A stretch of 64,000 bases of DNA from Bacteroidota bacterium (GCA_009773165.1 WOUZ01000011.1:62001-126000), one strand, 5' to 3'; numbered from the stretch's first letter, positions 27,972 to 38,193 are shown. A program made the numbers and translations. The notes: generated by a model from the letters alone, not told the origin.

Positions 27972-30461
27972 ATGAACAAGCAACAAAACGGATTATCATT
28001 GTTATTGATTGTAATTCTTACCTTCGGAATCGGTCTAAGTGTAAACAGCCAACAACTCCATCTCAGGGTGGCCGTAGACTCGGTGCAGGGGTTTCGCATC
28101 GAGATCCTTGATGGCGCACAAGTGCTTGTTACAAACAAAGAGGTTTTTAGAATAAGATTATTCAATACAGATGCCAGTACGACAGCTACAATAGACTGGA
28201 AAGGAGAGTATTATAGCGGAAACGATACTTTAATAACTTTGAAACGGGATACCTATGTTCCTGAATTTGATGCCAACCTGAGTATCAGCGTCCGTTATGA
28301 AATTATCAACAAACACGTGATAAAAAAAACGTTTGATCTTTTCCAGCCCTCGATGCCAGACATGTTTTATATTTTGGAAGAAACATCACTGCCCGCGGAA
28401 AAACCCCTTCATTTTATAACTTTTGAACATGAAAATTTCCCGGGAGGATTGGTGCATGAAATGTATCCTGCGGTAGGTTGGGTAAACCAAAACCATCAGG
28501 TAGTTGGATTTCTGACGGATGCCGGCTATCTGAACCATTTTACCAGAACTACACGCCGCCGGTTCAGTGGACGTGGTGGCGGTTTTGTAGGCATGCGAAA
28601 ACTTCCTGACCCCGCTTTGTTTTTCGTATCATCCTTAAATGAGCAGAACCTGCAAAAATACTATGTCAGGCAAACATTTGGCGAAATGTATAACCTTGAT
28701 TCCGGGAGAAATCAAACGTTAAAAGCTGTTGGGAATTATCAGAAAGTTGGAAATGTTCAGGTTGAAAGCAATGACAGCATCATCTTTCTTAGTCTATTTC
28801 CATCTGGAAAGTCTGGAATCGAATATATTGCACCTTTTAAAGACCAAAAAATCTATACCATTTCATTTCAATGTAAAGGCAATTCAAATGTTGCCCTGAA
28901 ATTGTTTCGTCTTAAAAATGGCATTAAAACCCTTGAACTTGAAGAAGGCGTAAAATACATCGATAATTTTCCAGCAAATGAAAACGAATGGACAGATTTT
29001 AAAGGCAGCATATTTGTTCCATACATCGAAAATGATTCCATTTCCTTGTTTATTGGAACACAATCAGGTAAAGAATCCTGGCTACAGATAAAAAACCTGC
29101 AGTTTACAGAGCACATACCGGAAAGTGAAGCCTACAACTTACTCCCTTTGGGGAAAGCGATTCAAAAAACAACCTATGTTTTTGTTGAGCCCTACACTTC
29201 CAACAAAAATTTCATGATCTCAGCCCAAACAAGACTGGCTGAAGGGAAAGGTTTTAAAGGCACACAGATTGAGAAAATGCTATATGCCAATTTAAATATG
29301 CTCACATGGATCACATCGATAAATGATATTACGCCTTTTGTAGTTCCCAACATGAATTATTCCCCGGATATGTACAACCGTGATGCTTTCTTCTCAATTG
29401 TGGCAACCTACAACAAAGAACTGAATCTGGCTATTTGGGAACAATGGGGTAAAACCCAGACCAAGAATGGTGGAATTGGCACAATCATCACTCCATATAT
29501 GGGGTCTGTTGAAGCCAAGGACAACGAAGCTACTATTCATTGGCTTATTTGGGCCATGCTAAACAAACGCCGCTTTGGTGTCGATCTTCCACATAACAAA
29601 ATCAAAATGGCTGTCGATTATGTGCTCAATGAATTTGACAGCGAAAAAGACGGAATATGCCGTTCGCACTTTTCGCTCAGTCAGGTTGATATTGTTGATT
29701 TCAATCCTAAAACGGATCGGCTGGCAGTAAATCAGGGAATGCTTGCTATTGCACTCCGCACTATCAATGAACTTGGTTTTGAAATTCCGGAATCCTATAT
29801 ATTAAAAGTCGAACAGAAATACCGCGACTTTTACGATCCTAAGCGAAAACACTTGCTTTTTGACCGCCAATTTCCTGACATCATCTCTTTGAACGACCTT
29901 GAACCCGAATTCTATTCACTTTGGCTTTTTGACCGACCAATACTCACAAGTGAGATGGTTATCAACCATCTTGAAAAAATGCCGGATCTTAACAAAACAG
30001 CTGCTTCACCTCATCCGGAAATGGGTACAACAGCGCCTATTTGTGTACGATTAACAAAAGATGAAAGCGGATTTGCATACCTTAGTGGCGAGTATCAGCC
30101 CTTTGAAGCATTTGGCGAAGCTAATTACAGCGATGGACAAAATGATGGTTACTACTATAATGGCGGTAGCTGGATGCGCGCCGAATATAGTTCCTATGTG
30201 GTTGGTTTGAAGCATGGATGGGTCAAAGCACACAAACGAATGGAGAACAGAATCTGGGCAGAGATTCATCTCAACCCGAAATGGCCCTTTAGCAAGGAGT
30301 TCATCCCAACAAAGTGGACGAATACTGATAAATGGTGGGTTTCAACCAAAGGATTGAGCTGGAATGTCTTCATTTTAATAGCCAACGAACTTGCTGGTTT
30401 ACGCACACCAGATATGGATCCTGACTTTGAAAATGACAATTACAGTTCGAAAGCACCTTAA
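27972..30461 (+). CDS. Secreted predicted (alpha/alpha)-barrel glycosidase-like protein
   Basis: 829 residues with a signal peptide ending near VNSQQ. Residues about 20-400 are beta-rich (super-sandwich and a carbohydrate-binding-like part); residues about 440-820 are helical with motifs seen in six-hairpin glycosidases: YNRDAFFSIVATYN, KDNEATIHWLIWAML, RLAVNQGMLAIALRTI and DGYYYNGGSWMRAEY. The NRDAF and DNEA acids are candidates for catalysis. I cannot assign a CAZy family. The gene lies inside the polysaccharide locus, 92 bp before the LamG/T9SS gene, and is preceded by a terminator, so it may have its own promoter. A role in cleaving the side chains or ends of the imported glycan is inferred. 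Confidence 0.65.
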   Translation: MNKQQNGLSLLLIVILTFGIGLSVNSQQLHLRVAVDSVQGFRIEILDGAQVLVTNKEVFRIRLFNTDASTTATIDWKGEYYSGNDTLITLKRDTYVPEFDANLSISVRYEIINKHVIKKTFDLFQPSMPDMFYILEETSLPAEKPLHFITFEHENFPGGLVHEMYPAVGWVNQNHQVVGFLTDAGYLNHFTRTTRRRFSGRGGGFVGMRKLPDPALFFVSSLNEQNLQKYYVRQTFGEMYNLDSGRNQTLKAVGNYQKVGNVQVESNDSIIFLSLFPSGKSGIEYIAPFKDQKIYTISFQCKGNSNVALKLFRLKNGIKTLELEEGVKYIDNFPANENEWTDFKGSIFVPYIENDSISLFIGTQSGKESWLQIKNLQFTEHIPESEAYNLLPLGKAIQKTTYVFVEPYTSNKNFMISAQTRLAEGKGFKGTQIEKMLYANLNMLTWITSINDITPFVVPNMNYSPDMYNRDAFFSIVATYNKELNLAIWEQWGKTQTKNGGIGTIITPYMGSVEAKDNEATIHWLIWAMLNKRRFGVDLPHNKIKMAVDYVLNEFDSEKDGICRSHFSLSQVDIVDFNPKTDRLAVNQGMLAIALRTINELGFEIPESYILKVEQKYRDFYDPKRKHLLFDRQFPDIISLNDLEPEFYSLWLFDRPILTSEMVINHLEKMPDLNKTAASPHPEMGTTAPICVRLTKDESGFAYLSGEYQPFEAFGEANYSDGQNDGYYYNGGSWMRAEYSSYVVGLKHGWVKAHKRMENRIWAEIHLNPKWPFSKEFIPTKWTNTDKWWVSTKGLSWNVFILIANELAGLRTPDMDPDFENDNYSSKAP

Positions 30462-30562
30462 CTTGAAGATGACCAATGCAAAATTTGCCAAGGATTAAGT
30501 TTGTAAGAAATATCATTTGAAAATTTAAACTACAATCAATAACTGAACCTAAAATGCACATA

Positions 30563-33500
30563 ATGAATCGTTTTATAATCACAATACAGCTAATTATCTT
30601 TTCAGTCCTTTCGTTTGGGCAAACTGGGCAATTAAGCATTTCCCGCATTGATTTAATGCCTGATTTACCAGCCCCGCTGCAAATAAGAAACTGGAATTTG
30701 GTTACAACAGATTACGACTCATACGTTTTTGATGTAAACAAAATGGGTCAGTATTTACCTTTATCACGTCTGGGTACTCAGGGTCAGTTCAATTATCCTG
30801 ACAATACTCCCCTTTTTCTCGATTCGTATGTTGGTTCAAATGATCATCTGAATCATGGTGAAGCCATCAACATAATGCCTGCTGTAATTGGAGCTTCACT
30901 CGTTGGAGTGGATAAAAGTAACCAAAACGGACATAATTGGGTTGCCAGGACAAAGGATTTTTTTAACCTCAGGAATGGTCAAAATGTATATCTTAACAAC
31001 TACTCAACCACTTCGGGAGGCGACTGGTGGTACGACCTGATGCCCAATGTGTACTTCTATCAGCTTAAATCTTTATATCCTGAAGCAGCACCGGAATTCG
31101 AATCTCAGTTTATTTCTGTTGCTGAGCAGTGGCTTTATTGCGTCAATCAATTGGGTGGAAGCACAACACCATGGACTGTTCCATACATGAACTACAGAGC
31201 CTTTAATCTGGCTACTGGATTGCCGTTGACAACCGGAGTGCCGGAACCTGAATCTGCCGGAAGTATCTCATGGCTGCTTTACAATGCGTATCTCGAAACT
31301 GGCGAAAGAAAGTTCTTCGAAGGCGCACAACTATCAATGGATTTTCTGGCCGCTTTTGAATCAAACCCATCCTATGAGCTTCAGTTGCCTTACGGTACAA
31401 TAGTGGCTGCCCGCATGAACGCTGTTGAACACACCAACTACCCGATTCAGAAAATGCTCGACTGGTGTTTTGACCGTGGCCATCTAAGGGATTGGGGAGC
31501 CATAGTTGGGAACTGGGGAGGTTATGATGTTTCAGGACTTATCGGAGAAGCAAATGACAATGGAAATGACTATGCATTTATCATGAACGGCTTTCAACAG
31601 GCAGCTGCTTTGGCGCCACTTCCAAAATACGATAAACGATATGCAAAAGCTATTGCTAAATACATCCTGAATGTTGCAAATGCAAGCCGGCTTCTGTATT
31701 GGAATGCGCTGCCGCAAACCCATCAGGATTCTTATATCTGGGCATCCGTGAATGACCCAACAGCCTGCATTCCATACGAATCAATGAAACAAGTATGGCA
31801 GGGAAAAAGACCTTTTGCCATGGGTGATGCGCTAGGCGGTGGATGGGCTGCGACAAATTTATCTTTATACAGTGGCTCAAGTGTGGGGTATCTTGCTGGC
31901 ATAATCAATACAACAAACATTCAGGAAATTCTTCAAATTGATTTGAATAAAACAGACTTTTACGGCGATAATGCCCACATCAATTATCTGTATTTTAATC
32001 CAACTTCCGAAAATAAGCAGGTTCAAGTAGATTTACCATCAGGGACTTTTGGCATCTATGAGGCATTGACAGAGGTAGTTTTGCATACTTCGGCCAGCAG
32101 CTCAATTCAGCTTATAATTCCTTCAGGAGAAGCCAGGTTAATAAGTCTTTATAATTCCGGACTGGTTCCGGCAAGCAGCGATGGACGACTATTTGCCGGC
32201 GAGAATGTTTTGGATTATCATTATCTCTATGATTTCTCTGAGAACATTCGCATAAAAACTATCTCAACTGATCTGAATCCATTGATCATAAACAGCACAT
32301 TTACTGCCTATTGTGAACCTGGAAACGTTCAGCCTGGAGATCAAATTCAGTTTTCATGGTTTATGGATGGGGTTCTCATGCCAGGAAACAATCAGTCGCA
32401 AGTTAATCTCACCGCGCCATCCTATCCTAAGCAGCTTGAATTAAAATGCATAATCAGTCACAATGGTGAAACAGCAGAAGACAGCCTCCAAATCAGTGTT
32501 GTTGAGCGTATCCCTACTCCACCCGTAGTGAATGGAATTCAGTCCAGTTCAGCTTATATCCCGACAGGTGGATCAAACACTTTTACTGCCTTGGTTGATC
32601 CTTCTCCTGGTGAAGTATTGAGCTATCAATGGTCTGCAACAACAGGACAACTCAATCAGACCAGCGGAAATTCTGTGGTCTGGCAGGCACCAGATACTCC
32701 AACTGTGGCCAGCATCAGTCTGGTAGTATCAAACCAGGATTTACTTTCGACTACAGTTTCGGTAGGTGCTTTAGTTAAAGACACAAGTCTTCCTGCTCAA
32801 AATCCAATGATTTGGTATCCCTTCGACTCAAATAATTTTAATGCAGCCGCTAATAACCATCATGCAGTTGCTGTTGGAGTTTCAAAAACAGCTGATCCAA
32901 GAGGAATGCCATCTTTGGCTTATCGTTTTACTTCCGGACAAAACATTATTTATACCGAAAATGATGAAAATCTAAATTTTGGAGAGGCAGTAACGCTGAG
33001 TTGCTGGGTAAAATGCGAGCAATTTAGTACAGAGAGATTTATCCTTTCCCATGGGTCATGGCAACAACGCTATAAATTATCAATAACACCGGAAGGCGTA
33101 TTGCGCTGGACAGTTAAAACAGATAGTGGAATTGCTGATTTAGATGGCAGTGCTCCTATTGATTTGAATCGTTTCTATCATGTAACAGCTACCTATACAG
33201 GATATTCAATGGAATTGTATGTTGATGGTGTACTTGATGCTTTCAAAGCATTCAGCGGCATCATCCTGGCTTCTTCAAAACCTTTTACAATAGGCCGCAT
33301 GGATAATTCTGAAACACTTTATGCATTACGTGGAAGCGTTGATGAGGTGAAAGTCTGGGATAAGGAAATCCCTGTCTCCCAGATAGCTGTACTAAAAGAC
33401 CAATGGGCAACACCGGCAGGATTGGGTGAAAATGATTTTTTTATACACGTTTATCCAAATCCAGCCTATGACAAAATTTTTATTGAATTCCCTTACAATA

Positions 33501-33682
33501 CAAGTATTGAGCAGGTTTCACTTTATTCTTCAGATGGAAAGAAAGTGTCTGTAATTTTATCTGTTCTGCAAAATTCAAAATTTGAGCTGAAACTATCCGA
33601 AACATCGGCAGGATTGTATCTTCTTAAAGTTATTCTTAAAGATGGACAGGTATTCTCAAGAAAAGTAGTGGTAAAAATTTAG
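30563..33682 (+). CDS. Large secreted paralogue of the operon lipoprotein, with Ig-like, LamG and T9SS domains
   Basis: 1039 residues from the ATG at 30563 (MNRFIITIQ, a better signal-peptide start than 30554). The signal ends near LSFGQ. Residues about 20-530 match the lipoprotein at 20174-21895: GVDKSNQNGHNWV, GGDWWYDLMPNVYFY, LPYGTIVAARMNAVEHTNY, WGGYDVSGLIG, AKAIAKYILNVANASRLLY, LYFNPT. Then come two Ig/PKD-like domains (about 575-740), a LamG domain (about 750-940, ISLSC..VKCEQF type) and a T9SS sorting domain at the C-terminus (VYPNPAYDKIFIEF ... KVVVKI). So one paralogue is lipid-anchored and the other is exported by the Por system with carbohydrate-binding modules. It is probably the cell-surface enzyme or binder that first meets the polymer. 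Confidence 0.75.
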   Translation: MNRFIITIQLIIFSVLSFGQTGQLSISRIDLMPDLPAPLQIRNWNLVTTDYDSYVFDVNKMGQYLPLSRLGTQGQFNYPDNTPLFLDSYVGSNDHLNHGEAINIMPAVIGASLVGVDKSNQNGHNWVARTKDFFNLRNGQNVYLNNYSTTSGGDWWYDLMPNVYFYQLKSLYPEAAPEFESQFISVAEQWLYCVNQLGGSTTPWTVPYMNYRAFNLATGLPLTTGVPEPESAGSISWLLYNAYLETGERKFFEGAQLSMDFLAAFESNPSYELQLPYGTIVAARMNAVEHTNYPIQKMLDWCFDRGHLRDWGAIVGNWGGYDVSGLIGEANDNGNDYAFIMNGFQQAAALAPLPKYDKRYAKAIAKYILNVANASRLLYWNALPQTHQDSYIWASVNDPTACIPYESMKQVWQGKRPFAMGDALGGGWAATNLSLYSGSSVGYLAGIINTTNIQEILQIDLNKTDFYGDNAHINYLYFNPTSENKQVQVDLPSGTFGIYEALTEVVLHTSASSSIQLIIPSGEARLISLYNSGLVPASSDGRLFAGENVLDYHYLYDFSENIRIKTISTDLNPLIINSTFTAYCEPGNVQPGDQIQFSWFMDGVLMPGNNQSQVNLTAPSYPKQLELKCIISHNGETAEDSLQISVVERIPTPPVVNGIQSSSAYIPTGGSNTFTALVDPSPGEVLSYQWSATTGQLNQTSGNSVVWQAPDTPTVASISLVVSNQDLLSTTVSVGALVKDTSLPAQNPMIWYPFDSNNFNAAANNHHAVAVGVSKTADPRGMPSLAYRFTSGQNIIYTENDENLNFGEAVTLSCWVKCEQFSTERFILSHGSWQQRYKLSITPEGVLRWTVKTDSGIADLDGSAPIDLNRFYHVTATYTGYSMELYVDGVLDAFKAFSGIILASSKPFTIGRMDNSETLYALRGSVDEVKVWDKEIPVSQIAVLKDQWATPAGLGENDFFIHVYPNPAYDKIFIEFPYNTSIEQVSLYSSDGKKVSVILSVLQNSKFELKLSETSAGLYLLKVILKDGQVFSRKVVVKI

Positions 33683-33800
33683 GTTAAGACTTTTAGACCA
33701 TGACCTTTAGACCTTAAGACCAAGTGACCTTTAGACCTAATGACCTTAAGACCATCAGACTTTTAGACTTTTAGTCCCCACGGCTTACCCACAATGTGTC
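33683..33800 (+). repeat. Low-complexity word repeat (GACCTTTAGACC type)
   Basis: Imperfect tandem words of the form 'GACTTTTAGACC', 'GACCTTAAGACC' fill 33686-33775, between convergent genes. The end 'ACCATCAGACTTTTAG...TTTTAGTCCC' recurs near 12995-13023, and the following CCCCACGGCTTACCCACAATG recurs with one change at 54507-54527. No gene is visible in this gap. Confidence 0.6.
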
Positions 33801-33872
33801 ATTGAATTTCAAATAGCGCATATTGAAAAGAAACCATAAATAATTCTATACCAAACTCAACATTTCAGTTGC

Positions 33873-35045
33873 TTAAAACTTCATCATTTCTGCAAGAGCA
33901 ACGTTGAAGTTCTTTTCCATTTCGAGTAATTTATCAACGCTTTCATAAAACAATGAGAGTTCATATATATATTCCGCTAATGATATTTCTCCCTTGAAAA
34001 ACGCTTTTTCTAATAAATCACTATTGCTATACAAAGTAAGTTTATCACGATAATCTGAAACACTACGTTGCAGAGCAATTACTCTGGCATGTATAGCCTT
34101 CAAATTGTTATAGAACTGCAATTTAGCATCAGCCTCAATGCTTTGAATAGCAATTGCCTTGGCTTTGACATATTTCACCGTGTTTTTGTTTTCCCATAAA
34201 GGAATCGTTGTGCCAATAGTTACACCTTGAAACTGCTGTCCAATAATTTTTTCACTCATGAAACCGCCGTAAAACTTAGGTAAACTCAATGCTGAATTAA
34301 GTTTAACTTCTTTAGTTGTGATGTCAATTTCATGCTTCAGCCATTGCAAAAGTGGGATATTTGCTTCTACTGTGGTAAACCATTGTTCAAAATCGGCAGG
34401 TATAGTTTGATTAGAAAACAAACTATCGGTGAAATTAATTGAAATGCCACCATTTAGATTGGCTAATTCTGTTAAGACAGCATTTCGTTCAATTCCGGTG
34501 TTCTCCCATTCTTTAGTAACATTCAATAAGTTTATCTGCGATTTGTTATATTCCAATATTCCAACATCTCCAACGCTGTATTTGACTTTGTGGGCATCAG
34601 CAACTTGCATGGCGCTGACACGACGTTTGCTCAATTCGACCATTAAGGCATTGTAATAGGTCAGTTTTAAACATACCACACGGGCCTGAAACAACACTTC
34701 GTTACGCTGCTTTTTATATTCCAGTTCGGCTTGTTCGTTTTTCATGTCAGATATTTGCGATTTGTAACTATACGCCGTGGGAAAATCGAATGATTGCCTT
34801 ATGTTAAAATCAGTACGGTTACCAATAACAGAAGGATTTCCCCATAGATAATTAAATTCTACCTCGGGATTTCGAGGGTTAAGTCCTGTTTTGTTCCCTA
34901 TTTTATCTGCATTAATGTTTTTTCTGATGGCCGAAAGGCTGGTATTGTTTTTTTCTATTTCTTTTAAAACAGTATCAATAGTGTTTTGCGCAAACAGATT
35001 AAAACCCAATACCATTATTGCTGATATGATGATTATTCTTGTCAT
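33873..35045 (-). CDS. TolC-family outer-membrane efflux protein of a metal RND system
   Basis: 390 residues, signal peptide ending near LFAQ, then the long helical, Gln/Asn/Lys-rich pattern of outer-membrane efflux proteins with two repeats (YYNALMVELSKRRVSAMQVADAHKVKYSVGDVGILEYN; YRDKLTLYSNSDLLEKAFFKGEISLAEYI). It is a little shorter than many CusC/CzcC proteins. It is the last gene of the efflux operon, 50 bp after the pump gene. Confidence 0.88.
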   Translation of the reverse strand: MTRIIIISAIMVLGFNLFAQNTIDTVLKEIEKNNTSLSAIRKNINADKIGNKTGLNPRNPEVEFNYLWGNPSVIGNRTDFNIRQSFDFPTAYSYKSQISDMKNEQAELEYKKQRNEVLFQARVVCLKLTYYNALMVELSKRRVSAMQVADAHKVKYSVGDVGILEYNKSQINLLNVTKEWENTGIERNAVLTELANLNGGISINFTDSLFSNQTIPADFEQWFTTVEANIPLLQWLKHEIDITTKEVKLNSALSLPKFYGGFMSEKIIGQQFQGVTIGTTIPLWENKNTVKYVKAKAIAIQSIEADAKLQFYNNLKAIHARVIALQRSVSDYRDKLTLYSNSDLLEKAFFKGEISLAEYIYELSLFYESVDKLLEMEKNFNVALAEMMKF

Positions 35046-35095
35046 AATTTTAAATTTTGAGTTATAAATGTTGAATGAAAAGAGATATTTAACAT

Positions 35096-38000
35096 TTACA
35101 ATTTATAATTTCTGTAAAAAATGCTATAAACTATTGGCACAATGTAAATATTGAGTATGGTAGATGTAAGCAAGCCGCCCAGAATTACTTTTGCCATAGG
35201 ACTTTGGATTTCATTACCTGCAAGGTCACCCTGCACTGCCAGGGGAACGAGTGCAAGTGCTGCTGTGAGGGCTGTCATTAGAATAGCATTCAAACGATCG
35301 GACGAACCTTTGATAACAGTTTCGTTAAGCGAAACACCCGTGTAATGAAGTCTTTGGTAATTTGAAATGAGCAATATCCCGTTGCGCGTGGCAATACCAA
35401 AAAGTGTGATAAATCCAATGATTGCAGGGATACTCAAAACACCCGATGATACCCAAATTGCAAATACACCCCCAATGAGTGCTAAAGGTAAATTGAGCAG
35501 AATAATACCCGCAAGTTTGAAGTTTTTGAACTCTTGAAACAACAACAAGAAAATGATAAGAATGGCGATTAAGGATGTAAACAACAATGTTTTTGATGCT
35601 TTTTCCTCGCTTTCAAACTGCCCGCCATACTCAAGTCTGTAGCCTTCAGGCAACGTTATTTTTTCAAACACATTTGCCTGTATATCTTCAACTACACTGC
35701 GTAAATCGCGTTCGGCAACATTAGCAGATATTACAATTTTGCGTTGCACATTCTCTCGGCTTATGGAGCTTGGGCCGGTGACCGAAACAATCTCAGCAAC
35801 CTGTTCCAAGGGAACTTTTTTACCGCTTTCTGTATCAATCAATGCCGAGCGAATTCCATCAATAGTTTGCGTGTAGTCGCCGTTCAAACGGAGAACTAAA
35901 TCAAACTTACGCTGCCCTTCATGTATATCTGCCAGTTTCTCACCTGCAAAGGCAATGTCTATAAACTCATTAAATTGTCCTATGGTGATGCCGTATTGAG
36001 CAAGCATATCACGTTTTGCCCTGATTTGAATCTGTGGTACCTCAATTTGCTGATCAACATTTACATCTACCAAACCTTCTACATCAACAACTGCGGCTTT
36101 TATTTGGTTGGCTGTAGTGTACATTTTATTGAGGTCGGTGCCAAATAGTTTGATGGCAATATTAGCTCTTGTTCCCGAAAGCATGTGATCAATACGGTGG
36201 CCCAAAGGTTGTCCCACTGTATAAGCGATTCCCGGGATTCGTGCCAACGTATTACGTACATCAGCCATAAATTCTTCCTGATTGCGGTCTTTGAGAGTGA
36301 AGTTAATGTCGATTTCGGCACTGTTCGATTGCTGCGAGTGTTCGTCGAGTTCGCCCCTTCCTGTGCGGCGCGCCGTGCTTTCCACTTCTGGAATAGAGAG
36401 CATTTCGCGCTCAACAAGATTACCCAAATAATTACTTTCTTCGAGCGATGCACCGGGCTTCGTTATTACCGAAAGTGTTAAGGCACCCTCGTTAAACTCG
36501 GGCAAAAAACTACGCCCAAACGAGGCGAAAACAAACAAAGAAGCAACGAACAAACCTAATATCGAAAATAGAACGCTCTTCTTATGCTTTAATGACCATG
36601 CCAACGATTTTTCGTAATTGCTTGTAAGTTTACGCACCAGCCATTTCTCTTTTTCATTCTTTGCAAGGTATTTATCATTCGAAAGCAGCATTTTTGCCAA
36701 CAAAGGTGTTAGTGTCATGGCCACTACAAGTGATACAAAAAGCGAAACTATGAACGAAATGCCAAGGGGCTGCAACATGCGTCCCTCCATGCCCGAAAGG
36801 AAAAACAAGGGCAAAAACGCCACCATGATTATTAGTGTTGCATTGAAAATCGAAGCCCTTATTTCTTTAGAAGCCTCAAATACAACAGTAAAAGAAGTTT
36901 GCCGTTCGTTTTCTGGCTTAAGCCTGTTTTGACGAAGCCGTTTATACACATTTTCAACGTCGATAATGGCATCGTCAACCAACGAACCTACCGCAATCGC
37001 CATACCCCCAAGACTCATAGTATTTATACTCATGCCAAGTAGTTGCAAAACTAAAATAGCACCAAGTAATGATAAGGGAATAGCAAGCAATGAAATAATC
37101 GTAGTACGTAAACTTCCCAGAAAGAGAAACAAGATAATGATAACGAAAATACCACCTTCTATTAATGCCCATTGAACATTGCTTACTGATGTTTCGATAA
37201 AGTCCGCTTGTCGGAAAATTCTTGTATCGAGCGTTACATCAGCAGGAAGTGTTTTTTTAAGTTCTTCCAAATTGGTTTCAATCCGTTGCGTTACATCCAG
37301 GGTATTGGCGTTGGGTTGTTTCGTTACAGAAACAATTACTGCTGATTTGGCATTTTCAGAAGCGTAACCCAATTTCGGGGCACTGCCAACTGAAACATCT
37401 GCCACATCGTGTATCTTCACTGGTTTCCCGTTTACCGACTTAATATACGTATTTCCAAGTTCTTCGACATCTGCCGTTTTCGCCATTCCACGAATTACAT
37501 ATTCGTTCCCATATTGCCTTAAAATACCCCCGGCAGAGTTTTGGCTCACGTTTTTGCATATTTCGGCAAGTTCGAACATCGAGACATGATAGAATTTCAT
37601 TTTTTGAGGATTTGCCAAAACCTGATATTGTTTGTAATCTCCTCCTATGATGGTAACCTGCGAAACACCTCCTGTAGCCAAAATCAGTGGTTTCACATTC
37701 CATTCGGCAAGGGTGCGTAAATCCATTAAATTGGTAGAATCGGCCTGAATACCTATTAAAAGAATCTCGCCCATAATGCTTGACTGCGGAGCTAAAAAAG
37801 GTTGCCCAACACCCATTGGCATTTGCGATGCAACACTGATCATTTTCTCACTCACGATTTGACGGGCTTTAAAAATGTCGGTACCCCAGTCAAACTCAAT
37901 CCAAACGATTGAAAAGCCCTGCGACGAAGCCGAGCGTACACGGCGAACATCGGTAGCCCCGTTTACTGCTGTTTCGATTGGGAATGTTACCAAACGCTCA

Positions 38001-38182
38001 ACTTCTTCCGAAGCCATTCCATGTGCATCAGTCATTACAACCACCGTTGGTGCTGTAAAGTCGGGAAATACATCCACGTCCATATTCATAGCGGTTCTCA
38101 TCCCGAAAACCACCAACACCACTGAAGCCAACAAAATCAGATATTTGTTGTTCAGTGAGAATTTTATAATGTTATTTAACAT
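35096..38182 (-). CDS. CusA/CzcA-family heavy-metal efflux RND pump
   Basis: 1028 residues, the normal length, with twelve membrane helices and two large periplasmic loops. Hallmarks are the N-terminal DVFPDFTAPTVVV segment, GGVSQV..GGDYKQYQV, and the TM4 motif GGMAIAVGSLVDDAIIDVEN. From memory, zinc/cobalt pumps carry DGAVVMVEN and copper/silver pumps DAAIVMIEN at this place; the present DDAIIDVEN form fits neither well, so the exported metal is uncertain. The His-rich proteins of the operon support divalent or copper ions. The adaptor gene ends 11 bp upstream and the TolC gene follows. Confidence 0.93.
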   Translation of the reverse strand: MLNNIIKFSLNNKYLILLASVVLVVFGMRTAMNMDVDVFPDFTAPTVVVMTDAHGMASEEVERLVTFPIETAVNGATDVRRVRSASSQGFSIVWIEFDWGTDIFKARQIVSEKMISVASQMPMGVGQPFLAPQSSIMGEILLIGIQADSTNLMDLRTLAEWNVKPLILATGGVSQVTIIGGDYKQYQVLANPQKMKFYHVSMFELAEICKNVSQNSAGGILRQYGNEYVIRGMAKTADVEELGNTYIKSVNGKPVKIHDVADVSVGSAPKLGYASENAKSAVIVSVTKQPNANTLDVTQRIETNLEELKKTLPADVTLDTRIFRQADFIETSVSNVQWALIEGGIFVIIILFLFLGSLRTTIISLLAIPLSLLGAILVLQLLGMSINTMSLGGMAIAVGSLVDDAIIDVENVYKRLRQNRLKPENERQTSFTVVFEASKEIRASIFNATLIIMVAFLPLFFLSGMEGRMLQPLGISFIVSLFVSLVVAMTLTPLLAKMLLSNDKYLAKNEKEKWLVRKLTSNYEKSLAWSLKHKKSVLFSILGLFVASLFVFASFGRSFLPEFNEGALTLSVITKPGASLEESNYLGNLVEREMLSIPEVESTARRTGRGELDEHSQQSNSAEIDINFTLKDRNQEEFMADVRNTLARIPGIAYTVGQPLGHRIDHMLSGTRANIAIKLFGTDLNKMYTTANQIKAAVVDVEGLVDVNVDQQIEVPQIQIRAKRDMLAQYGITIGQFNEFIDIAFAGEKLADIHEGQRKFDLVLRLNGDYTQTIDGIRSALIDTESGKKVPLEQVAEIVSVTGPSSISRENVQRKIVISANVAERDLRSVVEDIQANVFEKITLPEGYRLEYGGQFESEEKASKTLLFTSLIAILIIFLLLFQEFKNFKLAGIILLNLPLALIGGVFAIWVSSGVLSIPAIIGFITLFGIATRNGILLISNYQRLHYTGVSLNETVIKGSSDRLNAILMTALTAALALVPLAVQGDLAGNEIQSPMAKVILGGLLTSTILNIYIVPIVYSIFYRNYKL

Positions 38183-38193
38183 GGTTTTACGGA

